From positions 1-64,000 of the forward strand of contig DAOLUH010000006.1 in the NCBI GenBank assembly GCA_035420085.1: a stretch of DNA of 64,000 nucleotides, in the 5' to 3' direction. This DNA is from DSWT01 sp035420085 (GTDB lineage: Bacteria; Chloroflexota; Anaerolineae; B4-G1; SLSP01). The position numbers were made by a program, and so were the translations under genes. The notes under the pieces were generated by a model. The model worked only from the letters and a program-made list of their open reading frames with translations, made no database searches and had not been told where the DNA came from. This document shows positions 43,057 to 52,503 of the stretch, one piece after another; position 1 is the stretch's first letter, and every line of letters begins with the position of its first letter.

Positions 43057-44013
43057 TTACCCTCCTGTTGTGATTTGACGCCATTCATCCAGGACATCCT
43101 GGATCGTTTGCTCAAAGGGGATTTCCGGTTCCCAGCCGGTATCCTGTTTCAGTTTTGCCGCGCTGCCGTAGATGATGGGAACGTCAGCGGGGCGATAGCG
43201 CTCTGGATCAATCTCCACGCGGATGGGGATGGTCGCCAACGTCACCAACTGCTCTACCAGCGATTGAATCGTGCGCGGTGTCCCAGACGCGATGTTGTAG
43301 ACCTCGCCAGGCATCCCGCGCGTCAGCGCCAGGTGATAGGCGCGTACTACATCGCGCACGTCGGTGAAGTCGCGGGCCGGTTCGAGGTTGCCTACGCGCA
43401 TCACTGGCGCTTGCTTGCCGGCTTCGATCTCCGCCACCTGACTGGCGAAGGCCGGCAGCACGAAGCGCGCCGACTGTCCTGGCCCGACGTGATTGAAAGG
43501 GCGCATACGGATGACGGGCAGTCCAAAGCTGATGAAATACTGGTACCCCATCACGTCCTGCGCCACCTTGCTGACGCTGTACGGATTCTCCGGGCGCAAG
43601 GGGTGCTCCTCGGTCAGCGGAAGTTCAGCGACGCCGGCCCGCCCGTATTCCTCGCTGGAGCCAATGACCAGCGTGCGCGGTGCGAGGTTGAGCGCCAGCA
43701 ATCCTTCCAGCAGGTTGAGTTGCCCACGAATGTTGTTGTCCAGCGTGCCCCACGGGTCCTGGTAGGAGGTGGGGACGTGCGACTGCGCTGCCAGATGGAT
43801 GATGTAGTCCGGCGGAGATTGCGCGAGCAGGGCGCGAGTGGCCCCCGCGTCGCGCAAGTCCAGGTAATGCAGCGTCTCGCGTTGGGGATCGAAAGGGGGC
43901 GGCGGCGTCTCAGGATAGCACGTGCCAGTGATGGCCCAATCGGTGTGCGCCAGAAAGTAGCGTCGCAGGTGTCCGCCGACGAATCCGGTGGCTCCGGTGA
44001 TTAATATACGCAC
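43057..44013 (-). CDS. rmd: GDP-6-deoxy-D-mannose reductase
   Basis: 318 residues, short-chain extended SDR. TGATGFVGGHL (6-16), catalytic YSVSK and the PFNHVGPGQ stretch with RDFTDVRDVVRAY match Rmd (GDP-4-keto-6-deoxymannose reductase), giving GDP-D-rhamnose. GDP-fucose synthase is less likely because the epimerase histidine/cysteine pattern is not evident. It completes the pathway started by Gmd. Confidence 0.88.
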   Translation of the reverse strand: MRILITGATGFVGGHLRRYFLAHTDWAITGTCYPETPPPPFDPQRETLHYLDLRDAGATRALLAQSPPDYIIHLAAQSHVPTSYQDPWGTLDNNIRGQLNLLEGLLALNLAPRTLVIGSSEEYGRAGVAELPLTEEHPLRPENPYSVSKVAQDVMGYQYFISFGLPVIRMRPFNHVGPGQSARFVLPAFASQVAEIEAGKQAPVMRVGNLEPARDFTDVRDVVRAYHLALTRGMPGEVYNIASGTPRTIQSLVEQLVTLATIPIRVEIDPERYRPADVPIIYGSAAKLKQDTGWEPEIPFEQTIQDVLDEWRQITTGG

Positions 44014-44060
44014 AGATGCTCCTTATGACTGAACAATGCCCGGCATTATACGGGATTGGG

Positions 44061-44095
44061 GTCGAAAGTCAAAAGTCGAAAGTCGAAGGTTCAAA
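44061..44095. repeat. Heptamer array (GTCGAAA units)
   Basis: Five 7-bp units in register, consensus GTCGAAA, in the 113-base gap between the SDR stop and the rmd start. Here neither stop nor start codon is inside. Confidence 0.75.
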
Positions 44096-44126
44096 ATTTG
44101 TTGTCCCTTCTTTTTCTCCTGCCGCT

Positions 44127-44960
44127 TTACACCCCACTAAACGCGCTAAACCCTCCATCCACCGGCACGACCACGCCCGTCACAAAGCTGGCCCCATCGG
44201 AGAGCAGCCACAGCATTGTGCTAACCAGGTCTTCCGGCGCGCCAAAGCGCCCCATCGGCGTGTGGTCAATGATGAGCTGGCCGCGCTTGGTGAGGTTGCC
44301 TGTATCTTGCTCGGTGAGCAGGAAGCGGTTTTGCTCGGTGAGGAAAAAGCCCGGCGCGAGCGCGTTCACGCGGATGTCTGGTGAGTATTCCTGGTTCATG
44401 TGAACGGCCAGCCATTGCGTGAAGTTGCTGATGGCGGCCTTGGCCCCGGAGTAGGCGGGGATGCGGGTGAGCGGGCGGAAGGCGTTCATCGAAGAGATAT
44501 TGAGGATCACCCCGCGCTTCTGCTCCGCCATCAGCTTGCCGAAGACCTGGCTGGGCAGCAGCGAGCCGATGAAGTTGAGGTTGAACACCCACTGCACCGC
44601 GTCGGCCGGCAGATCGAAGAACGAGGTCGTCGCGCTGGTGCTGGCTTGCGGCTTGTTGCCCCCCGCGCCGTTGATGAGGATATCCACCTTGCCGAACGCC
44701 GTCAACACCGCCTGCGCCGCCGCTTCGATGCTCGGCTTATCCAGCACATTGCACTGCACCGCAATCGCTTCGCCGCCCGCGGCGACGATCTGATCCATCA
44801 CGCGCTGCGCGGCCTCGACAAACAAGTCCAGCACGGCGACCTTGACGCCGACGCGCCCCAACGCCAGGCTCATCGCCCCGCACAACACTCCGCCGCCCCC
44901 TGTCACCACGGCGACTTTGCCTTCCAGCCCGAAGAGTTTGTTCAAATAAGTCGAGTCCAT
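44127..44960 (-). CDS. SDR family D-mannonate oxidoreductase (fructuronate reductase)
   Basis: 277 residues of classical SDR: VVTGGGGVLCGAM cofactor loop, NGAGGNKPQ, catalytic S-Y-K in ISSMNAF and YSGAKAA, and C-terminal VVPVDGGFSAFSGV. The LCGAM variant of the glycine loop and the NKPQAST segment are typical of the SDR-type D-mannonate oxidoreductases that reduce fructuronate, replacing UxuB. The context with UxaC and UxaE supports this. It would feed D-mannonate towards 2-keto-3-deoxygluconate; UxuA is not in the window. Confidence 0.85.
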   Translation of the reverse strand: MDSTYLNKLFGLEGKVAVVTGGGGVLCGAMSLALGRVGVKVAVLDLFVEAAQRVMDQIVAAGGEAIAVQCNVLDKPSIEAAAQAVLTAFGKVDILINGAGGNKPQASTSATTSFFDLPADAVQWVFNLNFIGSLLPSQVFGKLMAEQKRGVILNISSMNAFRPLTRIPAYSGAKAAISNFTQWLAVHMNQEYSPDIRVNALAPGFFLTEQNRFLLTEQDTGNLTKRGQLIIDHTPMGRFGAPEDLVSTMLWLLSDGASFVTGVVVPVDGGFSAFSGV

Positions 44961-44974
44961 TGTGTTATCTCCTT

Positions 44975-45009
44975 GTGTGTGGTAGACGGTAGACAGTAGA
45001 CGGTAGACG
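44975..45009. repeat. Heptamer array (GTAGACG units), first part
   Basis: Four near-identical 7-bp units (44982-45009) preceded by a degenerate one, reaching the RBS of the SDR gene. Confidence 0.82.
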
Positions 45010-45062
45010 GGGGGTGTTTTCCTCTCGCTACGGTCTGCTGCTTGCCCTCTTGTTTTTTGATA

Positions 45063-45132
45063 GGTAGATGGTAAACAATAGACGGTGGGCGAGATTTATC
45101 CCCCTGTCTGCCGTTTACCGTCTACTGTCTAC
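45063..45132. repeat. Heptamer array, mirror-symmetric second part
   Basis: Ten 7-bp units in one register: GGTAGAT/GGTAAAC type on the left, complementary TGTCTAC/CGTTTAC type on the right, joined by an ATCCCCC unit, so it folds as one hairpin. The uxaC stop codon (45129-45131) lies in the last unit. Confidence 0.85.
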
Positions 45133-46550
45133 AATTTGTATGCCCGTTTTGCCAGCCGGTACGCCAGATCGAGGATCATTTCGCGCGCGTCGTTCATATC
45201 TACGATGTGGCGGACGACGAGGCCGGCGACCCAGTTGGCGCTGGCGCGTCGCCAGACATCGTGCCGGGCGGGGATGGAGGGGAAGGCGCGCGTGTCGTCG
45301 TTGAAGCCGGCGGTGTTGTACAGGCCGGCGGTCTCCATCACCCGCTCGAAGTAGCGGCGCATCCCGGCCAGGCTGTCGTGGAACCACCACGGCGGGCCGA
45401 GTTTGAGCGCGGGATAGTGCCCGGCCAATGTCGCCAGCTCGCGGGAGTAGGTGTCTTCGTCGAGGGTGAAGAGGAGCAGCGTGAGCCGGGGATCGTTGCC
45501 GTACTTCGCCAGCAGCGGGCGCAGGTTGTGCGTGAATTCCGAGGCAGTGGGAATGTCGCAGCCTTTGTCCAGGCCGAAGCGCTCGAAGACGGCCTGGTTG
45601 TGGTTGCGGAACGAGCCCACGTGCATCTGCATCACCAGCCCGTCCTCGATGCTCATACGCGCCATCTCCATCAGCATGTGCCCGGTGAAGCGTGTCGCGT
45701 CCTCCGCGGTTGCTTCACCTTTCAAGGCCCGCTGGAAGATGGAGTCGGCTTCCTGCGGCGCGAGTTCGCCCGTGTAGGCCGTCAGCGCGGCGTGGTCGGT
45801 GGCGTGCGCGCCCATCGCCTTGAAGAACACGCGGCGATCTTCGAGCGCCCGGATGAGCAGCGCGTAGCTGTTCACCTCGAAGCCGACGGCGGCGCTGAGC
45901 GCGTCCACGTTGGCACGCCAGTTTGGCGCATCCAGGTTGACGACGGCGTCGGGGCGGAACGTGGGCAGCACTTGGCCCGCCCAGCCGGAATCGTGGATGG
46001 CCTGGTGGTGCTGTAAGCTGTCGCTGGCGGCGTCGGTGGTGCAGAGCACGGCGATGTTGAAGCGTTCGAACATCCGGCGCGGTGAGAACTCCGGCGCGGC
46101 CAACTGCGCGGCGATGTGATCGTAGATAGCCTGCGCGTTTGCGCTGTCCAGTTTCTCCTCCACGCCAAGCACTTCGATGAGTTCTTGTTGCAACCAGATG
46201 CCGCTCGGTGTGCCGCGAAACAGGTGGAAGTGCTCGGCGAAGGTCTGCCAGATTTTGCGATGATCCTGTTCCACCGGGCCGCCATCCGCGCGGGGGACGC
46301 CCAACGCTTCCAGCGGGACGCCCTGTGAATAGAGCATACGGAAGACATAGTGGTCGGGGATGATGAGCAGGTCCGCCGGGCTGCCGAAGCTGGCATCCTC
46401 GCGGACGAACAGGCGCGGGTCCACGTGCCCGTGCGGGCAGACGAGCGGCAACTCGGCGACCGTCGCGTACAGCTCACGCGCCACCGCCCGCTGTGCGGGA
46501 TCGGGATCAAAGAAACGATCTGGGTGCAAAGTCCATTGTGAGTCAGGCAT
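45129..46550 (-). CDS. uxaC: Glucuronate/galacturonate isomerase
   Basis: 473 residues. N-terminal LVCPHGHVDPRLF carries the metal-binding histidines of uronate isomerase, with further family blocks LCTTDAASDSLQHHQAI, MQMHVGSFRNHN, and PPWWFHDSLAGMRRYFE. It interconverts glucuronate/fructuronate and galacturonate/tagaturonate. ATG 46550 follows GGAGGGAG; an upstream in-frame extension runs into a repeat array and lacks homology. It ends inside a heptamer array. Confidence 0.95.
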   Translation of the reverse strand: MPDSQWTLHPDRFFDPDPAQRAVARELYATVAELPLVCPHGHVDPRLFVREDASFGSPADLLIIPDHYVFRMLYSQGVPLEALGVPRADGGPVEQDHRKIWQTFAEHFHLFRGTPSGIWLQQELIEVLGVEEKLDSANAQAIYDHIAAQLAAPEFSPRRMFERFNIAVLCTTDAASDSLQHHQAIHDSGWAGQVLPTFRPDAVVNLDAPNWRANVDALSAAVGFEVNSYALLIRALEDRRVFFKAMGAHATDHAALTAYTGELAPQEADSIFQRALKGEATAEDATRFTGHMLMEMARMSIEDGLVMQMHVGSFRNHNQAVFERFGLDKGCDIPTASEFTHNLRPLLAKYGNDPRLTLLLFTLDEDTYSRELATLAGHYPALKLGPPWWFHDSLAGMRRYFERVMETAGLYNTAGFNDDTRAFPSIPARHDVWRRASANWVAGLVVRHIVDMNDAREMILDLAYRLAKRAYKL

Positions 46551-46572
46551 ATTCTCCCTCCGTGAAATATTT

Positions 46573-46628
46573 GAAACGTTCAAACGCTCAAACGTTGGAA
46601 CGTTCAAACGTTAGAACGTTCCAACGCT
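46573..46628. repeat. Octamer array (nnAACGTT units)
   Basis: Seven 8-bp units in register between uxaE and uxaC. The uxaE stop codon (46611-46613) and its last five codons fall inside the array. Confidence 0.88.
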
Positions 46629-48053
46629 GAACGGCGCGAGATGGCGCTGGAAGTGCTGGTCGAGCAGCGTTTCGTAAACGTCAGCGCACTCATCCAGCAG
46701 CGGCATCAGCAATGTGCGGTAGGCATCCAGCACTGAGCCGAAGGTCACGTGCAAGACCTGCCGCGCGTCAAACTGGTTGAGCAGGTCGGGCAACTCTGCG
46801 TCGGATAGCGTCTCCAGTGCGGGAATTTTTGCCGGTTTTGCAGAAACGTGATAGGTCGCCCGGTCGGTTGGGTAGTGTTCCAGGGAGAAGGTGAAAATCT
46901 CACGGAAAAATTGCGGCGCGACCTGCGCTACCGTCCGCAGCGCCTCCAGGTAACTGGTGCCGGCAGTCTTGAGATGCACCAGACCGCCTGTCAACTGCGC
47001 GGCGATGGCGTAGATGGAGAATTTGTCCGAGCCGGAGTGCAGACTGAGTTTGTACGGCCCTAGCGTTTGCGCGATGGCCGCGTGACGCGCGAACGACGCA
47101 GTGAAAGCGTTGAGGTCGCCGATGTAATCCACGCCCTTCTCGAAGCACCCCTCGAAGCGCGGCGCGAGGCTCACCCACTGGACGCCCAAACGGTACAACT
47201 CCATAGCGATAAAGAAATGTTCTTCCGGCGACGTTGGGTTCTCGGTTTCGTCCACGGAGACTTCCAGATCGAAGGGGCGGTCGCCCATTCGCGCGGCAAT
47301 GTGGCGGTACATCATCGCGGTATGCGCGATGGCGCGACCATACTTGACGGCAGCTTGTTCCAATGTTGCGCGGCTGAAGGTGAAGGTAAAAGGCCCGGCA
47401 GTAAAAGCTGCGTGGGTATAGCGTTGGCGCATTTCTTCTGGCGTGTCTTCGAGTACATCCCACGGCAGTTCGGTGAATTTCGAGGAGAAGTAGTAAAATC
47501 CGTTGTCCACATACGCGCCGGGATCAATAGTGAAGAAGGTGTACCCGGCGTCAATGAAACGATCAGTGTCTTTGGGCGTTTTCAGGTGATCAGCGTCCGC
47601 GCCCCAGGGTGCGCGCCAGTCCATCTGAAAGAGGCCCCACATCGCGTCGTCCAGCACCTCCTGCGGCGTGCGCCCGGTGCGAGCGTTCTCGCGCACCGAT
47701 TGCTGCGCGAAGATCGGCGCGATGCCGGGATAACGTTCCGCCGCCTTCACGTGCCCTGGCGTGGCGATGCCGAGCCGGTCGCCGAAGCCCGCCGACGTGC
47801 GCAAGCCGAGCGGCATGGGGTTCAGCCAGGGCAATCTCTCGCGCAGCACGGCGGCGTTGGCGGGCGTCAATGGGCAGAGCAGCGCGTTCTTGTAGGGCGC
47901 GCCGGAGAAGGCCGTTCGTGCATCGGCATCTCCCAGGACGATCAGGTATCGTGTGCGGTCAGCTTGTCGGCGCGCCAGACAATAGCTCACATCCTCGTGT
48001 TCGACGGCGGACCGCGCATAGATCTCGAAACCGGGTAACTGTTCAATCTCCAT
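46611..48053 (-). CDS. uxaE: Tagaturonate/fructuronate epimerase
   Basis: 480 residues. The long family blocks LGLRTSAGFGDRLGIATPGH, FQMDWRAPWGADADHLKT and LSLHSGSDKFSIYAIAAQLT match UxaE (formerly DUF4125-like in Thermotoga TM0440). It epimerises D-tagaturonate and D-fructuronate, letting galacturonate enter the mannonate branch. RBS AGGAGG precedes. Together with UxaC and the SDR reductase it forms a hexuronate-use set. Confidence 0.93.
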   Translation of the reverse strand: MEIEQLPGFEIYARSAVEHEDVSYCLARRQADRTRYLIVLGDADARTAFSGAPYKNALLCPLTPANAAVLRERLPWLNPMPLGLRTSAGFGDRLGIATPGHVKAAERYPGIAPIFAQQSVRENARTGRTPQEVLDDAMWGLFQMDWRAPWGADADHLKTPKDTDRFIDAGYTFFTIDPGAYVDNGFYYFSSKFTELPWDVLEDTPEEMRQRYTHAAFTAGPFTFTFSRATLEQAAVKYGRAIAHTAMMYRHIAARMGDRPFDLEVSVDETENPTSPEEHFFIAMELYRLGVQWVSLAPRFEGCFEKGVDYIGDLNAFTASFARHAAIAQTLGPYKLSLHSGSDKFSIYAIAAQLTGGLVHLKTAGTSYLEALRTVAQVAPQFFREIFTFSLEHYPTDRATYHVSAKPAKIPALETLSDAELPDLLNQFDARQVLHVTFGSVLDAYRTLLMPLLDECADVYETLLDQHFQRHLAPFSVGTF

Positions 48054-48082
48054 CGTTCAATTGCCTCCTGGTGCAATCGTAC

Positions 48083-48166
48083 AGCAAACTCAGTTTGCTC
48101 CTCCCACAGGCGCCGCAACTTGCGGCTACAGCTCGAATTACTCGTGGAGCAAACTAAAGTTTGCTC
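48083..48166. repeat. Three tight palindromes between GH5 and uxaE
   Basis: AGCAAACT/AGTTTGCT (48083-48099), GCCGCAA/TTGCGGC (48112-48126) and GAGCAAACT/AGTTTGCTC (48147-48166), with one- or two-base centres. The first and third share the same core. They occupy the whole gap from the GH5 stop to the uxaE RBS. Confidence 0.7.
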
Positions 48167-48181
48167 TACGCCACTGCTAGA

Positions 48182-49603
48182 TCATTGCTGGGCGTGCAGA
48201 TATTTGCTCATCACCGTGTCTAATTCTGGATGGACGATGCAGTTCTTGAAGGCGAACGACTGCAGGATGCGGTCGAGTTCGGCTTCGGAAAGCCCTTTGA
48301 AGAGCTTGGCGTAAGGGATTTGCAGCAGCGCGCCGATGTAGGTCGCCATTGTCGCCTGGGTGAGATAGCGCTCAATGCCGGCTACGGTGATGTCTTCGTC
48401 GCCCACGGTTTCGACGATTTCGTGCGCCAATGTGTGAACGATGTCTTTGGCCGGTGTGGTCGGCAGCCAGCCCATCCAGAAGTCGCTGTTGAGCAGGATT
48501 TTGGTTTCGAGGCTGTGCTTGACGCGCTGCATATATTCGGATTCTGGGTTGAGATACACCCATCCCATCACGCCGACATCTTTGTACGTCCAGGTTGTCC
48601 AATGGATGCAGTATTGCTCGAAGACGCTGATTTGATCGTCCAACGCGCGCATCCGGTCAGGGACTTCGGCAGCGGAACCGTTGTAGGGGCTGCCGAATTC
48701 GCCCGCCCACAGCGGGACGTTGTATTTCTGCATGAATTGTGTGCCCTCGTGCGCGAGAAGGTTGCTTTCTTGCCACGCGCGGTTGAATTCGGCAGTGGGG
48801 TAGGGGCCAGGGCCGAAGCCGGGCCGCGTGTAGTTATGGCTGCTGTAGAGCAAATTGTCGGCGAAGGGGGCATCGAATTGGGCGAAACGGCTGGAGTAGT
48901 TGTCGCCTTCCAGGATGATGATGTGGTCGGGATCCACAGCGCGGATGGCGCTGACGATGCGCCGGTTGAGCGCGTTGATCTGCTCCCATTTTGGCTCGCC
49001 CATACCGGTCAGCCGCCCGCGTGGATTGCTGGTGTGCGGTTCGTTCATCACGTTGTAACCGGCGACGGCGGCATTGCCCTTGAAGCGTTCCGCCAGCGCC
49101 TCCCATAGCGCCACCCAGCGATCCTGGAAGTGTGGATGCCGCCAGAAAAGCGCGTGGCGCGAGCCGTTGTCGGAGTGCCAGTCGGTGTTTTGGTTCCCCT
49201 GGACGGCGTGCATGTCGAGGATGGCGTAGAGGCCATGTTTGGCGCACCAGCCAATGGCCTGTTCCAACCGCGCGAAACCGCTTTCGAGATACGTAAACGG
49301 CGCTTCATCGCGCTCAAAGTGGCGATAATTGAACGATAGCCGCACCACGCTTGCCCCTTGCGTTTTCATGAAGGCGATATCGTCTTCGGCGAGGAAATAA
49401 TCGAGCAACCGCTCAAAGAAGAAGTGCGCCTTGCTCTCGCCGATGGTATCAGCCAACGTGGCGCGCAGCGCGTGCTCTGAGCCGGGGTAGCCATTGATGA
49501 AATTTTCCATATTCATCCAGCCGCCAACACACGTTCCGCGCAGCCGCACTTCTTTGCCTTGTGAATTAACGACTTCCCCATTGCGAACTTGAAGTAAATC
49601 CAT
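48182..49603 (-). CDS. Glycoside hydrolase family 5
   Basis: 473 residues. GTCVGGWMNMENFINGYPG opens the domain; VVRLSFNYRHFE, then the acid/base E188 in YNVMNEPHTS and the nucleophile E302 in WAGEFGSPY are the two catalytic glutamates of GH5. There is no signal peptide, so it acts inside the cell, probably on oligosaccharides taken up. Its position beside uxaE/uxaC suggests hexuronate- or mannan/glucan-derived substrates. The last 110 residues after the barrel are not recognised. Confidence 0.9.
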   Translation of the reverse strand: MDLLQVRNGEVVNSQGKEVRLRGTCVGGWMNMENFINGYPGSEHALRATLADTIGESKAHFFFERLLDYFLAEDDIAFMKTQGASVVRLSFNYRHFERDEAPFTYLESGFARLEQAIGWCAKHGLYAILDMHAVQGNQNTDWHSDNGSRHALFWRHPHFQDRWVALWEALAERFKGNAAVAGYNVMNEPHTSNPRGRLTGMGEPKWEQINALNRRIVSAIRAVDPDHIIILEGDNYSSRFAQFDAPFADNLLYSSHNYTRPGFGPGPYPTAEFNRAWQESNLLAHEGTQFMQKYNVPLWAGEFGSPYNGSAAEVPDRMRALDDQISVFEQYCIHWTTWTYKDVGVMGWVYLNPESEYMQRVKHSLETKILLNSDFWMGWLPTTPAKDIVHTLAHEIVETVGDEDITVAGIERYLTQATMATYIGALLQIPYAKLFKGLSEAELDRILQSFAFKNCIVHPELDTVMSKYLHAQQ

Positions 49604-49625
49604 ATATAACCTCCGTGAGATGTTT

Positions 49626-49665
49626 ATACGTTAGAACGTTCAAACGTTCAAACGTTCTAACTCGT
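49626..49665. repeat. Octamer array (nAACGTTn units)
   Basis: Five 8-bp units in register between the GH5 start and the end of the DUF4129 gene; the DUF4129 stop codon (49640-49642) and its last codons lie inside. Confidence 0.85.
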
Positions 49666-51265
49666 TCTCTTTGCTTTCCTGCGTGGTATGAAGTTTGGCG
49701 AGCGCCGCACGGACCTGGCGGGCGTTGGCTTGCAAGCGGGCCACGTCATCCTCGTTTACCGGATGGACGCTGTAGCGCGCTTCGACGAAGGCGTCGGTGA
49801 GCGCGGTCAGCTCGGTGTGCGCCTCCGGCAGATGTGGGTCCAGAGTGTGATGATACTCGAAGGGCGTCTGCGCGTCGCGGCGGGGGAAGCCCTCCTCGCG
49901 GGCGCGCTCCAGCGTCTCCAGGTAAACGTCGAACATTTGCTCGCGCAGCGCCTCGTGTTTGCGGCGGATGGCGCGGGTCTCCTGGCGGCGTTCCTTCCGG
50001 CGCAGGAAGTTCAACGAAAGCGTGGGTAGTGTGGCGCGGAGCGTGCGGCGCATATCGCGCCACCAGGTTCGCAACGCGCGCCACCATCTTTGCGCGATCT
50101 GGGTGACTTTGAAGGCTTTGAATGCGCGCAAAAGTTCAGGCCGATCTTTCAGATAGCTGTGAACGATGTAGCCGGCAGCGCCCAGGGCGACGATCCAGAA
50201 CAAAATCGAACGCGCCAGCGCGAGCCACGGGATAGGGTTGGCGACAGTGGGCGGCGGCGCGACGAACGTGGATGGCGGCGGCGTCTCCGTCAGCGTTTCA
50301 GTCTCCACTGCCGTTGTGGGGAAAAGCGATAGGAGCCATTGCAAAGCCGCCGCGATCAGCGAAAAAATGAGCAGCGCGAGATAGCCGATGGTGGAAGCGA
50401 TATATCCGACAATATCCAGCAGACTGACGGTGTATTGCGTGGGCAGAACAAACGCAATGCCTAACGCGATAACTAAGAATAGCAGGGTGTACTTGAGCCA
50501 GGCCTTGTGGAGTGCGCCGGATACTTTGTATTTCTGTTGCTCCCACAGCCGGTTGTGCCACGTCAGGCGTACCTGTCCTAGCACGAGCAATCCCAGGACG
50601 AAATACACCAGCACATTCAACGCCAGGCCGTGGATGGCAGAGCGGTCGGCTTCCAGCAGCGTGGCGAATTCGCTGCGTGTCAGACCGCTGATGAAGAGCA
50701 ATATCAAGCCACCCGCGAGGAAGCGCTGGTTCAGCCGTTCCATTGGCCCGGTCTCGCCCTTGTAGAGCATAGGATCGGCGACGGCTTCGAGGTCGCGGGC
50801 GGTGCGCGCGGCGGAGAACCACGCGGCGCAAGCGAGCGCGAAGGCTGTTAGCGTTTCGAAGTCGAAGAAGGCGAGGATGTCTTCGGGCCAGCGGCGAATA
50901 TCGTTCCAGATCTCCGGCAGCGTGTTATCCAGAAAAGAAGCCGCTTTCAGAACGAGAAAGATGACGGCTAACTCGATGATTTGCAGGCGCAACCGGTCTG
51001 ATCCGCTGCGGTATCGTTCGCGGGTGACGCGGTACGTGGTGTGACCGGCAAAAGCCGCTACCATTGGGACGAGCAGGAAGTACGTTCCGTTCCAATCGGG
51101 GGCGATCCGGCGCAAGAGTTCCGTGATCGCCAGCGCGATACAGCCGACCATCAATCCAACGATGAGCGGAGGGAATACACCGCGCGCGCGGCTGACGGAA
51201 GCGGTCTGGCGTTTTGTTTCCAGATAATCGTCTGCCTCGTGAACGCGCAGCGGCTTCTGGTTCAT
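49640..51265 (-). CDS. DUF4129-domain membrane protein
   Basis: 541 residues: seven to nine hydrophobic segments between about 30 and 370, then a cytoplasmic C-terminus (about 400-541) with RREGFPRRDAQTPFEY-like spacing and ELTALTDAFVEARYSVHPV, the DUF4129 pattern normally found at the end of transglutaminase-like or MoxR-linked membrane proteins. Function unknown. It overlaps the DUF58 gene by four bases, completing the MoxR-DUF58-DUF4129 set. Final residues ERLNV are encoded by the repeat array. Confidence 0.85.
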   Translation of the reverse strand: MNQKPLRVHEADDYLETKRQTASVSRARGVFPPLIVGLMVGCIALAITELLRRIAPDWNGTYFLLVPMVAAFAGHTTYRVTRERYRSGSDRLRLQIIELAVIFLVLKAASFLDNTLPEIWNDIRRWPEDILAFFDFETLTAFALACAAWFSAARTARDLEAVADPMLYKGETGPMERLNQRFLAGGLILLFISGLTRSEFATLLEADRSAIHGLALNVLVYFVLGLLVLGQVRLTWHNRLWEQQKYKVSGALHKAWLKYTLLFLVIALGIAFVLPTQYTVSLLDIVGYIASTIGYLALLIFSLIAAALQWLLSLFPTTAVETETLTETPPPSTFVAPPPTVANPIPWLALARSILFWIVALGAAGYIVHSYLKDRPELLRAFKAFKVTQIAQRWWRALRTWWRDMRRTLRATLPTLSLNFLRRKERRQETRAIRRKHEALREQMFDVYLETLERAREEGFPRRDAQTPFEYHHTLDPHLPEAHTELTALTDAFVEARYSVHPVNEDDVARLQANARQVRAALAKLHTTQESKENELERLNV

Positions 51266-52446
51266 GCGAGCGTCTCCAGATTAGCTTCGCGCCATAGCCG
51301 GTAGATAGGCAGCTTCCCCGTAGCCTGGCGGTGATCATCACTGGATGCCGGCGGCATCACCAGGATCAAGGCGACGGCGAAGCCCGCGCTGCGCAGATAC
51401 GCCAGCGTTTCGTAGAGCGGATCGCTTTCGGTCCCGCTGATGGCGATCACCGTCGCGCCCCACGAAAGGCGGGTGGTCTCCTGGCGCAGGAAATCGGGAA
51501 ACGGCAGTGCAGGGGAGGGGGCGATTTGCGCGCGCGCTAACACTTCAAGGATGCTCATCAAGTGCGCGCGTTCGCGCCGTGGCGGCAGGCTAAATGCTGT
51601 CGCGGCATCTTCCAAAGGGTCTACGGCTTGCGTTGCCAGTCCCACCGCCAGCCCCTCACGGATGATGATGTGGTTCGCCAACGACGCGGCGGCGACGATG
51701 GCTAACTCGCTCGCGTCGTAGAAGCGGCGGCCAGCATAGCTTTCCTGCGCGAAGTCCAGGCAGATCAACGTCTCGCGGGCGATGGCCGGCTGGTAGCGTT
51801 TGACGAGCAATTCCCCGGCTTTGGCGGTGGCGGTCCAGTGGATGCGGCGCGGCGAATCGCCCATCTGGTACGGGCGCACCCCCATGATGCGCGTAGGATC
51901 CTCGAAGAGCGGCGCGGGCGCGGGCAACACGGCCAGCGGCGAGTGTGTCGGTAGGCCGAGTTTCTCCAGCGGCAGCACACGCGGGTAGACGATGACGTAT
52001 TCGGGGTCTTGCCGCATCGTCAGCGGGCGTATGACACCCAACAGGTCGCCCGTCTGCATAAACAGCGGCCCGATGACATAGTAGCCGCGTTTGTAGCACG
52101 CGAGCGTGTAGGCGAAGCGGCGCTCTTGCTTCGCGCCTAGCGTGATCACTTCGCGGTAAAAGGGTGGCGAAATCAATTCGACCGGCAGCGAGTCCTGCAC
52201 TTCGATCCACGGGATGGGCAGCCGCCCGCTGTTGCGCACAACCAGTTCCACGGGGATCGTCTCGTCGGGGAAGGCGCGGTTGACCAGGCGGCGCTGCACG
52301 ACAAGTTGTCGCCAGCTTGCCTGCGTCCACACTCGCGCGAGCAGATAGACCGCCGCCAGCAGATAGACGATGCTGAAATAGAAGTCAATCCGCAGGAAAA
52401 CGGCCAGCAGAAACAGTATAAAAACAATTCCGATGAGATTTTGCAT
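51262..52446 (-). CDS. DUF58 domain protein
   Basis: 394 residues. Two N-terminal membrane segments (about 5-37), a beta-rich region and the DUF58 signature RPYQMGDSPRRIHWTATAK followed by a VWA-like fold. Such proteins accompany MoxR ATPases in envelope or metal-enzyme maturation modules. A TTG at 52458 inside the repeat array would add four residues; I preferred the ATG at 52446. Neither has a clear RBS. Confidence 0.88.
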   Translation of the reverse strand: MQNLIGIVFILFLLAVFLRIDFYFSIVYLLAAVYLLARVWTQASWRQLVVQRRLVNRAFPDETIPVELVVRNSGRLPIPWIEVQDSLPVELISPPFYREVITLGAKQERRFAYTLACYKRGYYVIGPLFMQTGDLLGVIRPLTMRQDPEYVIVYPRVLPLEKLGLPTHSPLAVLPAPAPLFEDPTRIMGVRPYQMGDSPRRIHWTATAKAGELLVKRYQPAIARETLICLDFAQESYAGRRFYDASELAIVAAASLANHIIIREGLAVGLATQAVDPLEDAATAFSLPPRRERAHLMSILEVLARAQIAPSPALPFPDFLRQETTRLSWGATVIAISGTESDPLYETLAYLRSAGFAVALILVMPPASSDDHRQATGKLPIYRLWREANLETLA

Positions 52447-52455
52447 ATCAGTTGG

Positions 52456-52503
52456 CAAACGTTTGAACGTTCCAACGTTGAAACGTCCAAACGTTGGAAC
52501 GAT
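52456..52503. repeat. Octamer array (nnAACGTT units)
   Basis: Six 8-bp units in register that end at the base before the MoxR stop codon (52504-52506) and reach to within ten bases of the DUF58 start. Confidence 0.87.

Noticed and set aside
43033..44004. 323-codon plus-strand frame opposite rmd
   Set aside because: The antisense product has no family motifs, whereas Rmd motifs are complete on the minus strand.
46551..46607. Longer N-terminus for UxaC
   Set aside because: The extra 19 residues are encoded by the octamer array, while ATG 46550 has a clear GGAGGGAG.
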